The translations under genes and the position numbers were made by a program. The notes beneath the pieces were generated by a model that was not told the DNA's origin, ran no database searches, and worked only from the letters and a program-made list of their open reading frames with translations. 64,000 bases of DNA from Macrolepiota albuminosa (taxonomy: Eukaryota; Basidiomycota; Agaricomycetes; Agaricales; Agaricaceae). Positions 21,661 through 31,690 of the stretch are shown here, piece by piece. The first letter of the stretch is position 1, and each line of letters starts with the position of its first letter. The DNA lies in assembly GCA_027475525.1 (NCBI GenBank), contig JAMWFC010000055.1, positions 2,505,042 through 2,569,041 of the forward strand, written 5' to 3'.

Positions 21661-24600
21661 GCAATCTTCAACTACTCATCCTCATAATGAACCCAGTACT
21701 CCTGAAGGTCAAAGACAGCAGGCTAGGATTCAAAGCAGGCTACAACAGTTACAAATGACTGATCCTGATGAGCGTCGGGCAAATAGAAGTAGAAGATCTA
21801 CTTCAGTGGTTATACCACTTCATTATGGAACTGGGGATATGGGAACTGGGGATATGAGAATTGGAAGTGCTTCTAGCTCTTTGAGGAGGCCTATTGGACC
21901 ACCAACTGTTGCTGAGGATCTATTTGCTAGGGCTATTCCTGAAACTCATTTACCTGAAGGATGGAATGCTCCTTTGCAAAATCCTATTCCTAGAATGATA
22001 CCACCTCTACCTCTTGCTGCACATAGAGCTCCTTATGTGCCTTCAATAGTAGCACCTCTACCAGCTGCTGTGCATGGAAGAGATAATAGAGTGGGATCAG
22101 TCAATCAGCCTGTAGTTGGTGGAACTGTTATGAGTATACCTGAAACTCATTTGCCTGAAGGTTGGGATGCTCCTTTGCAGAATCCTATACCTAGAATGCC
22201 TGCTTTATATGGGCCTGCTTTACCACTACCACTGCCACCTATACTTGGGAATAGAGAGAGAGAAATTAACCAGCAGGTTGCTCCTATACAAGCACAAGCA
22301 TTAGCAGCATTGCAAGACCAACAAAGGTTGAGGCATATTGCTGCAGCTGAGGAGCAGGATAGACAACAGCAGGCACTAGCAGTATTGCAAGAGCAGCAAA
22401 GGCTCAGACATATTGCTATAGCTGAAGAGGAGGAGAGGCAACAGGAGTGGCAAAGGCAACAACAGGCATTAGCAGTATTGCATGAGCAACAACAGCTCAG
22501 AGAGCAAGGAAGACAACTACAGATATTACACCAGCCAGAGGTGAGAGAAAGATAACTTTCAGATGTTGCATTGACTAAGAAAGATTAACAGGATGTAGAT
22601 CTCAATCCTGAATATAGGCCTTTGAATGAGGCTAGGGCTCAAAGGATCTTAGAAGGCTGGGAACAAGAACATGCAGCTGATTTGGAGGAGGACTTTGACA
22701 ATCTAGATGCTCAAGATCTGGATGATCCTGTTGACAATAGGAGACAGCCAAATCTAGCAGCAGAGCAACTGGAACCTCCTCTTCATCCTCCCATTCTACA
22801 ACAACCTATAAATGCTCTTCCAAGAGGAAGACAGCCTAATAATGATCCTGCTGAGAATATAGAGGAGGACTTAGAATATGTGGATCCACCTGTGCAAAAT
22901 CTACCAGCACCTCCCATCCTACAAAGGGTTGATCATATTCAAGGCATCAATGCTCTTCCAAGAGGAAGACAGCCTTATATAGATGAACTCTCAGCACATT
23001 ATCTTGGTCTTATGGATGTCATATGGAAAGAGGCAAACAGCTTCTGACCGTCCAGATATTGTTGCCAGAGTATTTGAACTCAAGAAAAATGCTCTTTTGA
23101 AGGATATCAAAGATGGTCTCTTTGGAAAATGTGTGGCATCTGTCCATACCATTGAATTTCAAAAGAGGGGACTTCCACATATACATATCTTGATCTTTTT
23201 CCATCATCATGACAAGATCAAAGATGCAGCTCATGTGGACACTATTGTTTCTGCTCAAATTCCTGATCCAGTGACTCAGCCTCAATTGTATCAGGTATTG
23301 GCTTTGCTTGAATTATCAATGCAGTATCTGACCTTTGTTATTAGGTTGTTACTACCAATATGGTTCATGGTCCATGTGGAGCAGAGGTAGATGGCAAATG
23401 TTCCAAGAGATATCCCAAGGAATTTCAGGAAGCTACACAGTATGGTGATGATGGCTATCCCCAATATGCCAGACCTAACAATGGCCGCTTTTTTGAAAAG
23501 CATGGTTGTCGTTATGACAATCGTAATGTTGTCCCATACAATCCATATCTCTCAGCCAAATTCCAATGTCATATCAATGTGGAAGTCTGTGCTTCAGTGG
23601 ATGCAATCAAATACATTCACAAGTACATCTACAAGGGCCATGATAGGACAACTTTGGAGATTGCTAGGGAGGAGAGGGATGAAATCAAGGAACATTTGGA
23701 TGCCAGATACATTTCTGCTCCTGAGGCTTGCTGGCACATCTTTGAATTCAACATGCATGCTGAATATCCTTCAGTGTACAGATTGCCTGTGCACTTGGAA
23801 AACCAGCATGAAGTCTATTTCCCAGATGATGAACCAATACAGGTGGTGGCTGCTAGACCTAATGCAGACAAAACTGCACTCACAGCTTGGTTTGAAGCCA
23901 ATACCAGGTTTCCCAATAATAACACCACTTATCAGAACTTTCCAACCAAGTTTGTTTATGAAGCATCTAAACGGAGTTGGAAGGAGAGGCAGAGAGGGAC
24001 AGCAATTGGAAGGATGTATTTTGCTTCACCAAGACAGGGAGAAAGGTTCTATCTCAGGATGCTCTTGACTGTTGTAACCAATGCAACTTCATGGGCTGAT
24101 CTCAGGACAGTCAATGGCCATATCTATCCCACTTATCAAGAAGCATGCAAGGCTCTAGGTCTTTTGGAGGATGATGCAGAATGGAGGCAGTGTCTCACTG
24201 AAGCTGCTCCAATCCAACTAGGATCAGCTCTCAGGCAGCTGTTTTGCACTATTCTATTCCACTGTGCTCCTGCCACTCCTGAGGCTCTATGGGACAAATT
24301 CAAACATTCTATCTGTGATGATCTTCGACACAGATTGGAACATACTAGGCAATACAGGGACCGAGTCTTTACCAATGAGGATGTCTATGACTATGGCCTT
24401 TATCTCATCAATGACACTTTAATGAATTTTGGAAAAACTCTGAAAGACTTTCCCAACATGCCAGAGGCTCAACAGAATTGGAACATAGTTCCAGGTAATT
24501 GGCATTTGCATAAAAGATTAACTTGAATACTGATCATTCTTCTAGGCAACAGGCTTTTAGAAGATGAAACCAATTATGATGTTGAAGAGCTCAAGCAAAG

Positions 24601-24984
24601 AGTGGAGGGTAACAAGGCCAAGTTCAATGTGGAACAACTGGAGACTTTCAATGCTGTCATAAACTCAGTGAACAACAATTTGGGCAGGATGCTATTCATT
24701 CACAGTGCTGGAGGATGTGGCAAAACCTTTGTCTGCAATACTCTGGCTGCTGCAGTTCGTTCCAATGGAGATGTGGCATTATGTGTAGCATCATCTGGCA
24801 TTGCTGCCTTATTGTTGGAAGGGGGTAGGACAGCTCATTCAAGATTCAAAATTCCCATTCCTGCTCTTGACACATCCATTGCCAATATCAAGAGAGGAAC
24901 CCAGTTATCACAGCTCATACTTCGCACCAAAGTTGTTATTTGGGATAAAGTTCCAATGCAACACAAAAATGCCATTGAATCTGT
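21602..24984 (+). pseudogene. RepHel transposase of H1, broken
   Basis: Coding exons start at the spliced ATG (MQSSTTHPHNEPSTPEGQ), with introns 21604-21660, 22541-22591, 23295-23344 and 24495-24545. The N-terminus has a repeated IPETHLPEGW motif and a Gln-rich coiled coil. A deletion at about 23022 joins LGLMDVI to KRQTASDRPD, removing about 1.15 kb (zinc-binding and first Rep regions) and shifting the frame. The HUH motif GLPHIHILIFF and two-Tyr motif YIHKYIYKG survive. A further short deletion follows GPCGA. The PIF1 part has Walker A SAGGCGKTF, but Walker B reads VVIWDKVP (Glu to Lys) and the domain is then cut. The protein cannot be functional. Confidence 0.85.
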
Positions 24985-25933
24985 TGCTAGTGCCGACATC
25001 GCCTGGTACATTAGGACTTGCCACCTCTGTCAAATTCAACAAACATGCCAAGTGCTCATACCGCCAACCGTTGCAACGCCAGCTCCCCTCTTCAGCAAAA
25101 TCTACGTCGATACCATGCATATGCCCAAATCTGGTCGCTACAAGTACATCATTCAAGGTCGTTGTTCGCTAATCCACTGGCCTGAATTTTGAATGCTTCA
25201 AAGAGAAAATACAGACGCGGTCGCCAAGTGGCTATTTGAGGACGTCATTTGCCATTGGGGAGTGCTAAGAGAAATCGTCATGGATAACATTTGCCGTTGG
25301 GGAGCGCTAAGAGAAATTGTCACAGATAACGGTGCGCCAATTATCAAAGCGCTAACCTATCTCGCCAAGAAATACAATATCCATCACATTCGAGTATCTG
25401 GCTACAACAAACGTGCCAATGGCCTGGTAGAGAGACCCCACTTTGACGTTTGACAAGCGCTTTTTAAAGCAGTCAATGGCGACAAGTCGCATTGGAGCGA
25501 AGCGACATATTCAGTGTTCTGGTCGGAAAGAGTTACTATTCATAAGCGCATGGGTTGTTCTCCCTATTACGCAGCTACTGGCACCCATCCTTTACTCCCT
25601 GCCGACATTATAGAAGCGACCTACCTTCAGCCAGCACCTAACAGCATCTTAGTGACTACCGATCTGATTGCCAGATGAGCCATTGATCTCCAGCAAAGGA
25701 AAGAAGATTTAGAGCGACTCCACGAGGTAGTCTTTAGCGCACATCACCAAGCAGCATTACGATTCGAGACCAAGCATAGCGCCACTATCAAGGATTACAA
25801 CTTCCCGAGGGGCACGCTAGTGCTTATGCGCAACTCCAAAATCAAAACCTCATACAACAAGAAAATGCGCCCACGCTATTTGGGACCTTTGGTAGTTATC
25901 TCTTGTAACTGTGGAGGCGCTTACGTGCTCTGT
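24985..25933 (+). pseudogene. pol: Gypsy integrase fragment between Helitrons
   Basis: Related to copies 1-3: ADIAWYIRTCHLCQIQQT (zinc finger end), IYVDTMHMPKSG, VTDNGAPIIK and LVERPHFDV (DDE core), then the C-terminal PRYLGPLVVIS. Three in-frame stops and a 42-bp tandem repeat (about 25246-25329) break it. Both ends are abrupt joins to Helitron sequence of opposite orientations (left H1, right H2). A reading frame at 24602-25192 therefore fuses half a helicase to integrase, which is a chimera rather than a working domain fusion. Confidence 0.85.
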
Positions 25934-26688
25934 GAGACTTCATGCTGGTTTTCCAAGTGCACAGACAATCTGTATACTGAAGGATATTCTGCATGCATAT
26001 TGAATTCAAAGATGTGCTAGCAAGCTTCTGGGGCAGAAATGTATCTGGCATCCAAATGTTCCTTGATTTCATCCCTTTCATCCCTAGCAATCTCCAAAGT
26101 TGTCCTATCATGGCCCTTGTAGATGTACTTGTGAATGTATTTGATTGCATCCACTGAAGCACAGACTTCCACATTGATATGACATTGGAATTTGGCTGAG
26201 AGATATGGATTGTATGGGACAACATTACGATTGTCATAACGACGACCATGCTTTTCAAAAAAGCGGCCATTGTTAGGTCTGGCATATTGGGGATAGCCAT
26301 CATCACCATACTGTGTAGCTTCCTGAAATTCCTTGGGATATCTCTTGGAACATTTGCCATCTACCATGCACTTGGCATTGGGAAAATCTGCTCCACATGG
26401 ACCATGAACCATATTGGTAGTAACAACCTAATAACAAAGGTCAGATACTGCATTGATAATTCAAGCAAAGCCAATACCTGATACAATTGAGGCTGAGTCA
26501 CTGGATCAGGAATTTGAGCAGAAACAATAGTATCCACATGAGCTGCATCTTTGATCTTGTCATGATGGTGGAAAAAGATCAAGATATGTATATGTGGAAG
26601 TCCCCTCTTTTGGAATTCAATGGTATGGACAGATGCCACACATTTTCCAAAGAGACCATCTTTGATATCCTTCAAAAGAGCATTTTTC

Positions 26689-26842
26689 TTGAGTTCAAAT
26701 ACTCTGGCAACAATATCTGGACGGTCAGAAGCTGTTTGCCTCTTTCCATTAACCATAGGTTCTTTTTGAGTTCAAATACTCTGGCAACAATATCTGGACG
26801 GTCAGAAGCTGTTTGCCTCTTTCCATTAACCATAGGTTCTTT
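26689..26842. repeat. 77-bp direct tandem duplication in H2 Rep
   Basis: Copies 26689-26765 and 26766-26842; breaks the Rep frame. Likely assembly overlap. Confidence 0.9.
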
Positions 26843-27395
26843 CAATAGAGCCTCTTCAATTTCTGGCCACTTTGGATTGGCAGTCATGGTGATGAAGAGA
26901 TCTGGTTTGTGAAAATGCCTGCAAATAGCCATAGAGTCCTGAAATAATTGCTGCATGTGTTGTTCACTTCCAACATGAGAAGAGGGGAGAACCACACGTC
27001 GGCTTTGCCTGCATAAGTCTTCATCTCCAGCCACTGCATCAACCACTCCTTGATAGACTTCAGCCCTAATCTTTGTTTGATTGTGTCTAACCCAATTAAG
27101 TTTTGTTTGTTCGATTGAAGCCCATGCATCGACAACATATTGTTGAAACAATCGACCACTCCAAAGCAAAGCGGCATTAGCTTCTAGAGATCTCTGCTGA
27201 AGTCGGTATGCATAGTAAGCAGTTCCAGTGATATTTTGTGTTCTGCGTTGTCCTTGTGGTCCCAGCTGAGAAGGAATGTTTAAATAAAATCCATGTTCTC
27301 CAGTTGGAAATATAATCGTGTAGTGCAGAGGAGTATAAAAAGGGTGTAAATGGCTGATTCGCTTCAATTGACCTCCATGCAGATGCAGGACTATG

Positions 27396-27549
27396 TCACG
27401 GTGATCTGATCATTCTTCAGAGCCATCTCCTGGTATAATTGCTGCAACTCCTTCCTGTTCATTAGGGTTGTTTCACGGTGATCTGATCATTCTTCAGAGC
27501 CATCTCCTGGTATAATTGCTGCAACTCCTTCCTGTTCATTAGGGTTGTT
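27396..27549. repeat. 77-bp direct tandem duplication in H2
   Basis: Copies 27396-27472 and 27473-27549; breaks the N-terminal Rep frame. Likely assembly overlap. Confidence 0.9.
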
Positions 27550-28211
27550 ATAGCGTCAATGATCTCCAAAGTCAGCCCTAAGTTGAACAGAAAGCCTTTG
27601 TGGTTGGCCTTCAGGAACTTCTGTCATAATCTGCTTTGCATGCTTGTATAAGCCAATAAAGGGATTGACTCTATGAAGCATATCCTGCAAAGAGGCCATT
27701 ATCTGAGGATCCAATCCAGGATTGCTCCGTTGACGAAAAGCCAATTGTTGATTATGATCATAGAAGTAGAGTTGTGCATACATAGGATGATTGCCTTCAG
27801 TTGGAAGCAAAGCACCTGTCAGATGATGGAGCTCTCCATTGATCCTAAAGCTGTATGGTCCAGGAGCATTGGTAATTGCATGGTCAATCTTGACTCCCAG
27901 AGATGTAAATGCAAAAGCAGCATTGTATTGACAGATAGATGCTTTGAAAGCATCAGAAAGAGCATGATGGCCTTGGAGTAAGCCAAGCAGTTCTGGTGGA
28001 GCATCAGCAAGTCTGGGCAAATCAATCTGGCCTTGCAGACAGCACATGCCAAATTTTGTATGATGTCTAGTAGAACTGGTGAGCTTTTCAGCATTCCAAT
28101 GTAGAGCCTGACAGTGTGGACATATGACATCCATAAGACCAAGATAATGTGCTGAGGGTTCATCTATATAAGGCTGTCTTCCTCTTGGAAGAGCATTGAT
28201 GCCTTGAATAT

Positions 28212-28361
28212 GATCAACCCTTTGTAAGATAGGAGGTGCTGGTAGATTTTGCACAGGTGGATCCACATATTCCAAGTCCTCCTCCAGATCAACCCTTTGT
28301 AGGATAGGAGGTGCTGGTAGATTTTGCACAGGTGGATCCACATATTCCAAGTCCTCCTCCA
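28212..28361. repeat. 75-bp in-frame tandem duplication in H2
   Basis: Period 75 with one mismatch, repeating 25 residues (DLEEDLEYVDPPVQNLPAPP and what follows). Unlike the 77-bp cases it keeps the frame, so it is probably real. Confidence 0.75.
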
Positions 28362-28815
28362 TATCCTCAGCAGGATCATTTCTAGGATCTTCTGGTAGGA
28401 CTCTTGGTTGTTCCTCTACTATTGCTTGTGCCAATTCCTGTTGCCTCTGTTGTTCTTGAATCATAGCCATATGTCTCAGCCTTTCCTGCTCTTGTAATTC
28501 TGCTAGTGTGGGAGCTGGCAGAGATGGCATAGAATTCTGTACAGATACATTTCTGACTCTTCTAAATGCCAGAGCAGGTAGGGGTGGCACCATAGGCATA
28601 GGATTCTGTAAAGGAGTGTTCCATCCTTCAGGCAGAACAGTTTCAGGAATGTCCACAGGAAGTGGAGCAATAGTAGGCAGATTGTCTCTTCTATGTATAG
28701 GAAGAGGGAGAGCAGGTAGAAGTGGTACCATTCTGGGCCTATTGTTTCTTCTGGATGTAGAAACAGGTAGAGGTGGCACCATTCTAGGTATAGGATTCTG
28801 TAAAGGTCCATCCCA

Positions 28816-29200
28816 TCCTTCAGGCAAAAGAGTTTGAGGAATGACAATAGCAAATGGATCCTGAGCAACAATAGGCATATTCCCAGACTCTCTACTCCTT
28901 CAGGCAAAAGAGTTTGAGGAATGACAATAGCAAATAGATCCTGAGCAACAATAGGCATATTCCCAGACTCTCTACCCCCCCCCAGACTCTCCTCCCCCAA
29001 TCCCTATACCCCCAGACTCTCCTCCCCCAGACTCTCTATCCCTAGACTCTATACCCCCAGACCCTATACCCCCAGACTCTCTATCCCCAGACTCTCTACC
29101 CTCAGTTCCTTCAGTTTGAGGAATGACAATAGCAAATGGATCCTGAGCAACAATAGGCATATTTCCAGACTCTCTACCCCCAGACTCTCTATCCCCAGTT
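28816..29200. repeat. Variable C-rich and 80-bp repeats in H2 N-terminal region
   Basis: An 80-bp direct repeat (28816/28896, one mismatch) is followed by many CCCAGACTCTC units and a run of about ten C. It is an unstable coding region, encoding Gly/Glu/Ser repeats on the minus strand. Confidence 0.7.
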
Positions 29201-29421
29201 CCAAAATGAAGTGGTATAACCACAGAAGTAGATCTTCTACTTCTATGTGCACGACGATCATCAGGATCAGTCATTTGCAACTGTTGAAGCCTGCTTTCAA
29301 TCCTAGCCTGCTGTCTTTGACCTTCAGGAGTACTGGGTTGAGAATGAGTAGTTGAAGATTGCCTAAATTATTGATTTTTTAAGCATTTCAATAGCTCAAA
29401 CTCTTTAAAAGTTACTTACAT

Positions 29422-30187
29422 GATGATATATCTAGTATATCAATAGCTAAATGTTGTCAAGCTTTCACTAATAAGCTGAATTCAATGTTTATTAGCATTG
29501 ATCAATAATAAATGAACTAATACTAACTGTTTGTAGTGTCAAATAAGCTGAATTGAATATGTATTAGCATTGATCAATAATAAATAAATCAATACTTACT
29601 TTGTTGTAATGATTTTGGATTTGTTTGTAGTGTCAAATACTGTTTGTAGTGTCAAATCAGCTGAATTAGCATTGATCAATAATAAATAAGCCAATACTTA
29701 CTTTGTTGTAACTTTGTTTGTAGTGTCAAATAAGCTGAATTCAATGTTTGTAAACATTGATCAATCGCCAATACTTACTTTGTTGTAACTTTGTTTGTAG
29801 TGTCAAATAAGCTGAATTCAATGTTTGTAAACATTGATCAATCGATCAACAAATTGACACTTACTTTGTTTGTAGTGTCTTCTCACTACAACGGTGAATT
29901 TCGAGTTTGTTTGGTCGTGTGTGGTTAAAGAGCACGCGAGGCGTGAAAAGTAGTGTCCACTAAATCGCGTTTGGCCTTTTCTCATCCAGACACATTCCAA
30001 AAATGTCCAAATATAGTATTTGTATTAATATTGAAGTTTACAATATACATATTTTATTTTTTATACTCTAAGTACGAAATTGAGACTCCAAGTACGCAAA
30101 CACTTATGTCGTTACCCCAAAAGCAAGGTTCTTGGTCAGCCTTGGTAATCACATTTTTTTCCCAGGCCTTGTCGCATTCTATATAGA
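29422..30187 (-). promoter_or_regulatory. Leader of Helitron H2 with degenerate intron array
   Basis: AT-rich. It carries repeated CAATACTTACTTTGTTGTA blocks, which on the minus strand are TACAACAAA|GTAAGT 5' splice sites, as in H1 and H3 but with GATCAATG-type spacers in place of (TTGA)n. It includes the 77-bp duplication 29691-29844. Confidence 0.5.
29691..29844. repeat. 77-bp direct tandem duplication in H2 leader
   Basis: Identical copies 29691-29767 and 29768-29844. The natural leader module has a similar period, but its units differ in sequence while these do not. Likely assembly overlap. Confidence 0.8.
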
Positions 30188-30766
30188 CGAGCTACGATTC
30201 GTGCCTTCGGCACAAATTTCGTAGCTTGTTGGGGGCTTCGCCCCCAAACCCCCCCCAACTAAGCCTCCACCCTAACCTCACTTTGTTCGGTTAGGGCTCC
30301 AAGTATGTATAGAGAACTCAGTGCTTAATCCCAGCCTCAACCTCACTTCGTTCGGTTAAGGCCTCGGTATTCCACCACTCAGTGCTCAATCCCAGTTTGC
30401 CTCAACTCTCAGAGCATTATTGTAAGCTAAATTGAATTTTTCAGATTTCTTTAAGCATTTATAAATCTCAGAAAAACTCAAGTCAGTGTATCAGTAGGCC
30501 TCGAATTTTTTCTGATTTTTCAGTGATTTTATCTGAATTTTCTAAGCATTTCTAATGCTGAAATGAGCCAACTCTTATGCTATTACCCTAAAAGGAAGGT
30601 TCTTGGTCAGCCTTTGTCAGCCTTAGTCAGAAACTGTCAAAACTGACTAATCAATCAATTCCCACGAAACGGTCGTCCCATATATTATAGACGAGCTACG
30701 ATTCGTGCCTTTGGCACGAATTTCGTAGCTCGTAATTCCCACGAAACGGTCGTCCCATATATTATA
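30188..30766 (-). mobile_element. Short non-autonomous Helitron derivative NA2
   Basis: On the minus strand it begins TCTATAATATATGGGACGAC, a variant 5' end. It holds only leader-like AT-rich sequence and then a 3'-end module (CCTAACC..GGTTAGG hairpins, G tract, GGGGGC..GCCCCC hairpin, GAGCTACGA palindrome), and abuts the 5' end of H2. No coding sequence. The 77-bp duplication 30657-30810 straddles its 5' end. Confidence 0.55.
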
Positions 30767-30810
30767 GACGAGCTACGATTCGTGCCTTCAGCACGAATTT
30801 CGTAGCTCGT
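30657..30810. repeat. 77-bp direct tandem duplication at Helitron junction
   Basis: Copies 30657-30733 and 30734-30810, with two mismatches in the hairpin loop region. It makes the NA1/NA2 junction uncertain. Confidence 0.8.
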
Positions 30811-31453
30811 TGGGGGCTTCGCCCCCAAACCCCCCCAACTAAGCCTCCACCCTAACCTCACTTCGTTCGGTTAAGGCCTCGGCATTTCACAACTCAGTGC
30901 TCATTCCCGGCCTCAACCTCACTTCGTTCGGTTAAGGCCTCGGCATTTCACAACTCAGTGCTCTTTCCACAACTCTCAAAGTATTATTGTAAGCTAAATT
31001 GAATTCTTCTTGAATTTTTCAGATTTTATTCAGCATTTATAAATCTTTAAAAAACTAAAAATCAGTATATTAGTAGCCTTTGAATTTTTCCTGATTTTCT
31101 GGTGATTTTCCTGGAATTATTTGAGCATTTTCCACTAACATCTCCTGAAAAACAGAGCAATGAATCTTTCTTGAATTTTTCAGATTTCGTAAAGCATTTA
31201 TAAACCTCCAAAAATTCACAATCAGTGTATCAGTAGCCTTTGAATTTTTTCTGATTTTTCAGTGATTTCCTTTGAAATTTCAAGCATTTTATACACACAT
31301 CTACCAAAAAACAAACGAAAAAGGCAATTCTTTGTCAGCCTTAGTCAGAACTGACTAATCAATCAATTCCCAGGCGTCTACCAAAAAACAAACGAAAAAG
31401 GCAATTCTTTGTCAGCCTTAGTCAGAACTGACTAATCAATCAATTCCCAGGCG
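30767..31453 (-). mobile_element. Short non-autonomous Helitron derivative NA1
   Basis: On the minus strand it begins with CGCCTGGGAATTGATTGATT, the internal side of the H-family 5' end. AT-rich leader relics (repeated CTGATTTTTCAG-like blocks) follow, then a 3'-end module and palindrome ending near 30768. No coding sequence. Confidence 0.5.
31300..31453. repeat. 77-bp direct tandem duplication at NA1/H3 junction
   Basis: Copies 31300-31376 and 31377-31453. It sits exactly at the NA1/H3 boundary, so that boundary may be a false join. Confidence 0.85.
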
Positions 31454-31690
31454 CCTTCGGCACGAATTTCGTAGCTCGTTGGGGGCTTCGCCCCCAAACC
31501 CCCCCCAACTAAGCCTCCACCCTAACCTCACTTCGTTCGGTTAGGGCTCCAAGTATGTATAGGTAACTTAGCCTCCACCCCAACCTCACTTCGTTCGGTT
31601 AGGGCTCCAAGTATGTATATAAGTAACTCAGCCTTCACCCCAACCTCACTTCGTTCGGTTAGGGGTTCCAAATATGTATATTCATAACTC
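31454..31690 (-). repeat. Helitron H3 3'-end module
   Basis: Three tandem units, each with a CTAACC..GGTTAG-type hairpin (CACTTCGTTC loop), then a C8 run (G tract on the minus strand), a GGGGGCTTCGCCCCC hairpin and half of the GAGCTACGA palindrome. Its position just 3' of the helicase identifies this module as the 3' terminus of the family. Confidence 0.6.

Larger units (their letters stand above)
20712..24984 (+). mobile_element. Helitron H1, defective
   Basis: The 5' end TCTATATAATGCGACGACG matches those of H2 and H3. It carries the intron-array leader, a RepHel gene with an internal deletion, and the first part of the PIF1 helicase. At about 24985 it fuses to a gypsy integrase fragment. 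No 3' end is present. Confidence 0.8.
25934..29421 (-). pseudogene. RepHel transposase of H2, broken
   Basis: The start codon is again split: AT at 29421-29420, G at 29362, intron 29419-29363. The N-terminal part MTDPDDRRAHRSRRSTSVVI is followed by a variable GRESGD-type repeat with a poly-C frameshift near 28974 and a stop. Residues around CPHCQALHWNAEKL match the Helitron N-terminal zinc-binding region. A CGA-to-TGA nonsense change lies at about 27558 (FGDH*). The HUH motif GLPHIHILIFF (about 26595) and YIHKYIYKG (about 26130) are intact. The Rep intron at 26414-26463 is conserved. Two 77-bp duplications add frame breaks that may be artefactual. Confidence 0.85.
25934..30187 (-). mobile_element. 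Helitron H2, truncated
   Basis: The 5' end is at 30187 (minus strand TCTATATAGAATGCGAC). Leader, N-terminal region and Rep are present. It ends inside Rep after ENQHE, at the integrase fragment, so PIF1 is missing. H1 and H2 form an inverted pair around the gypsy fragment. Confidence 0.8.

Noticed and set aside
24602..25192. Open frame fusing helicase to integrase as a new protein
   Set aside because: The helicase is cut after Walker B (which is mutated) and integrase soon meets stops. It is a pseudogene junction.
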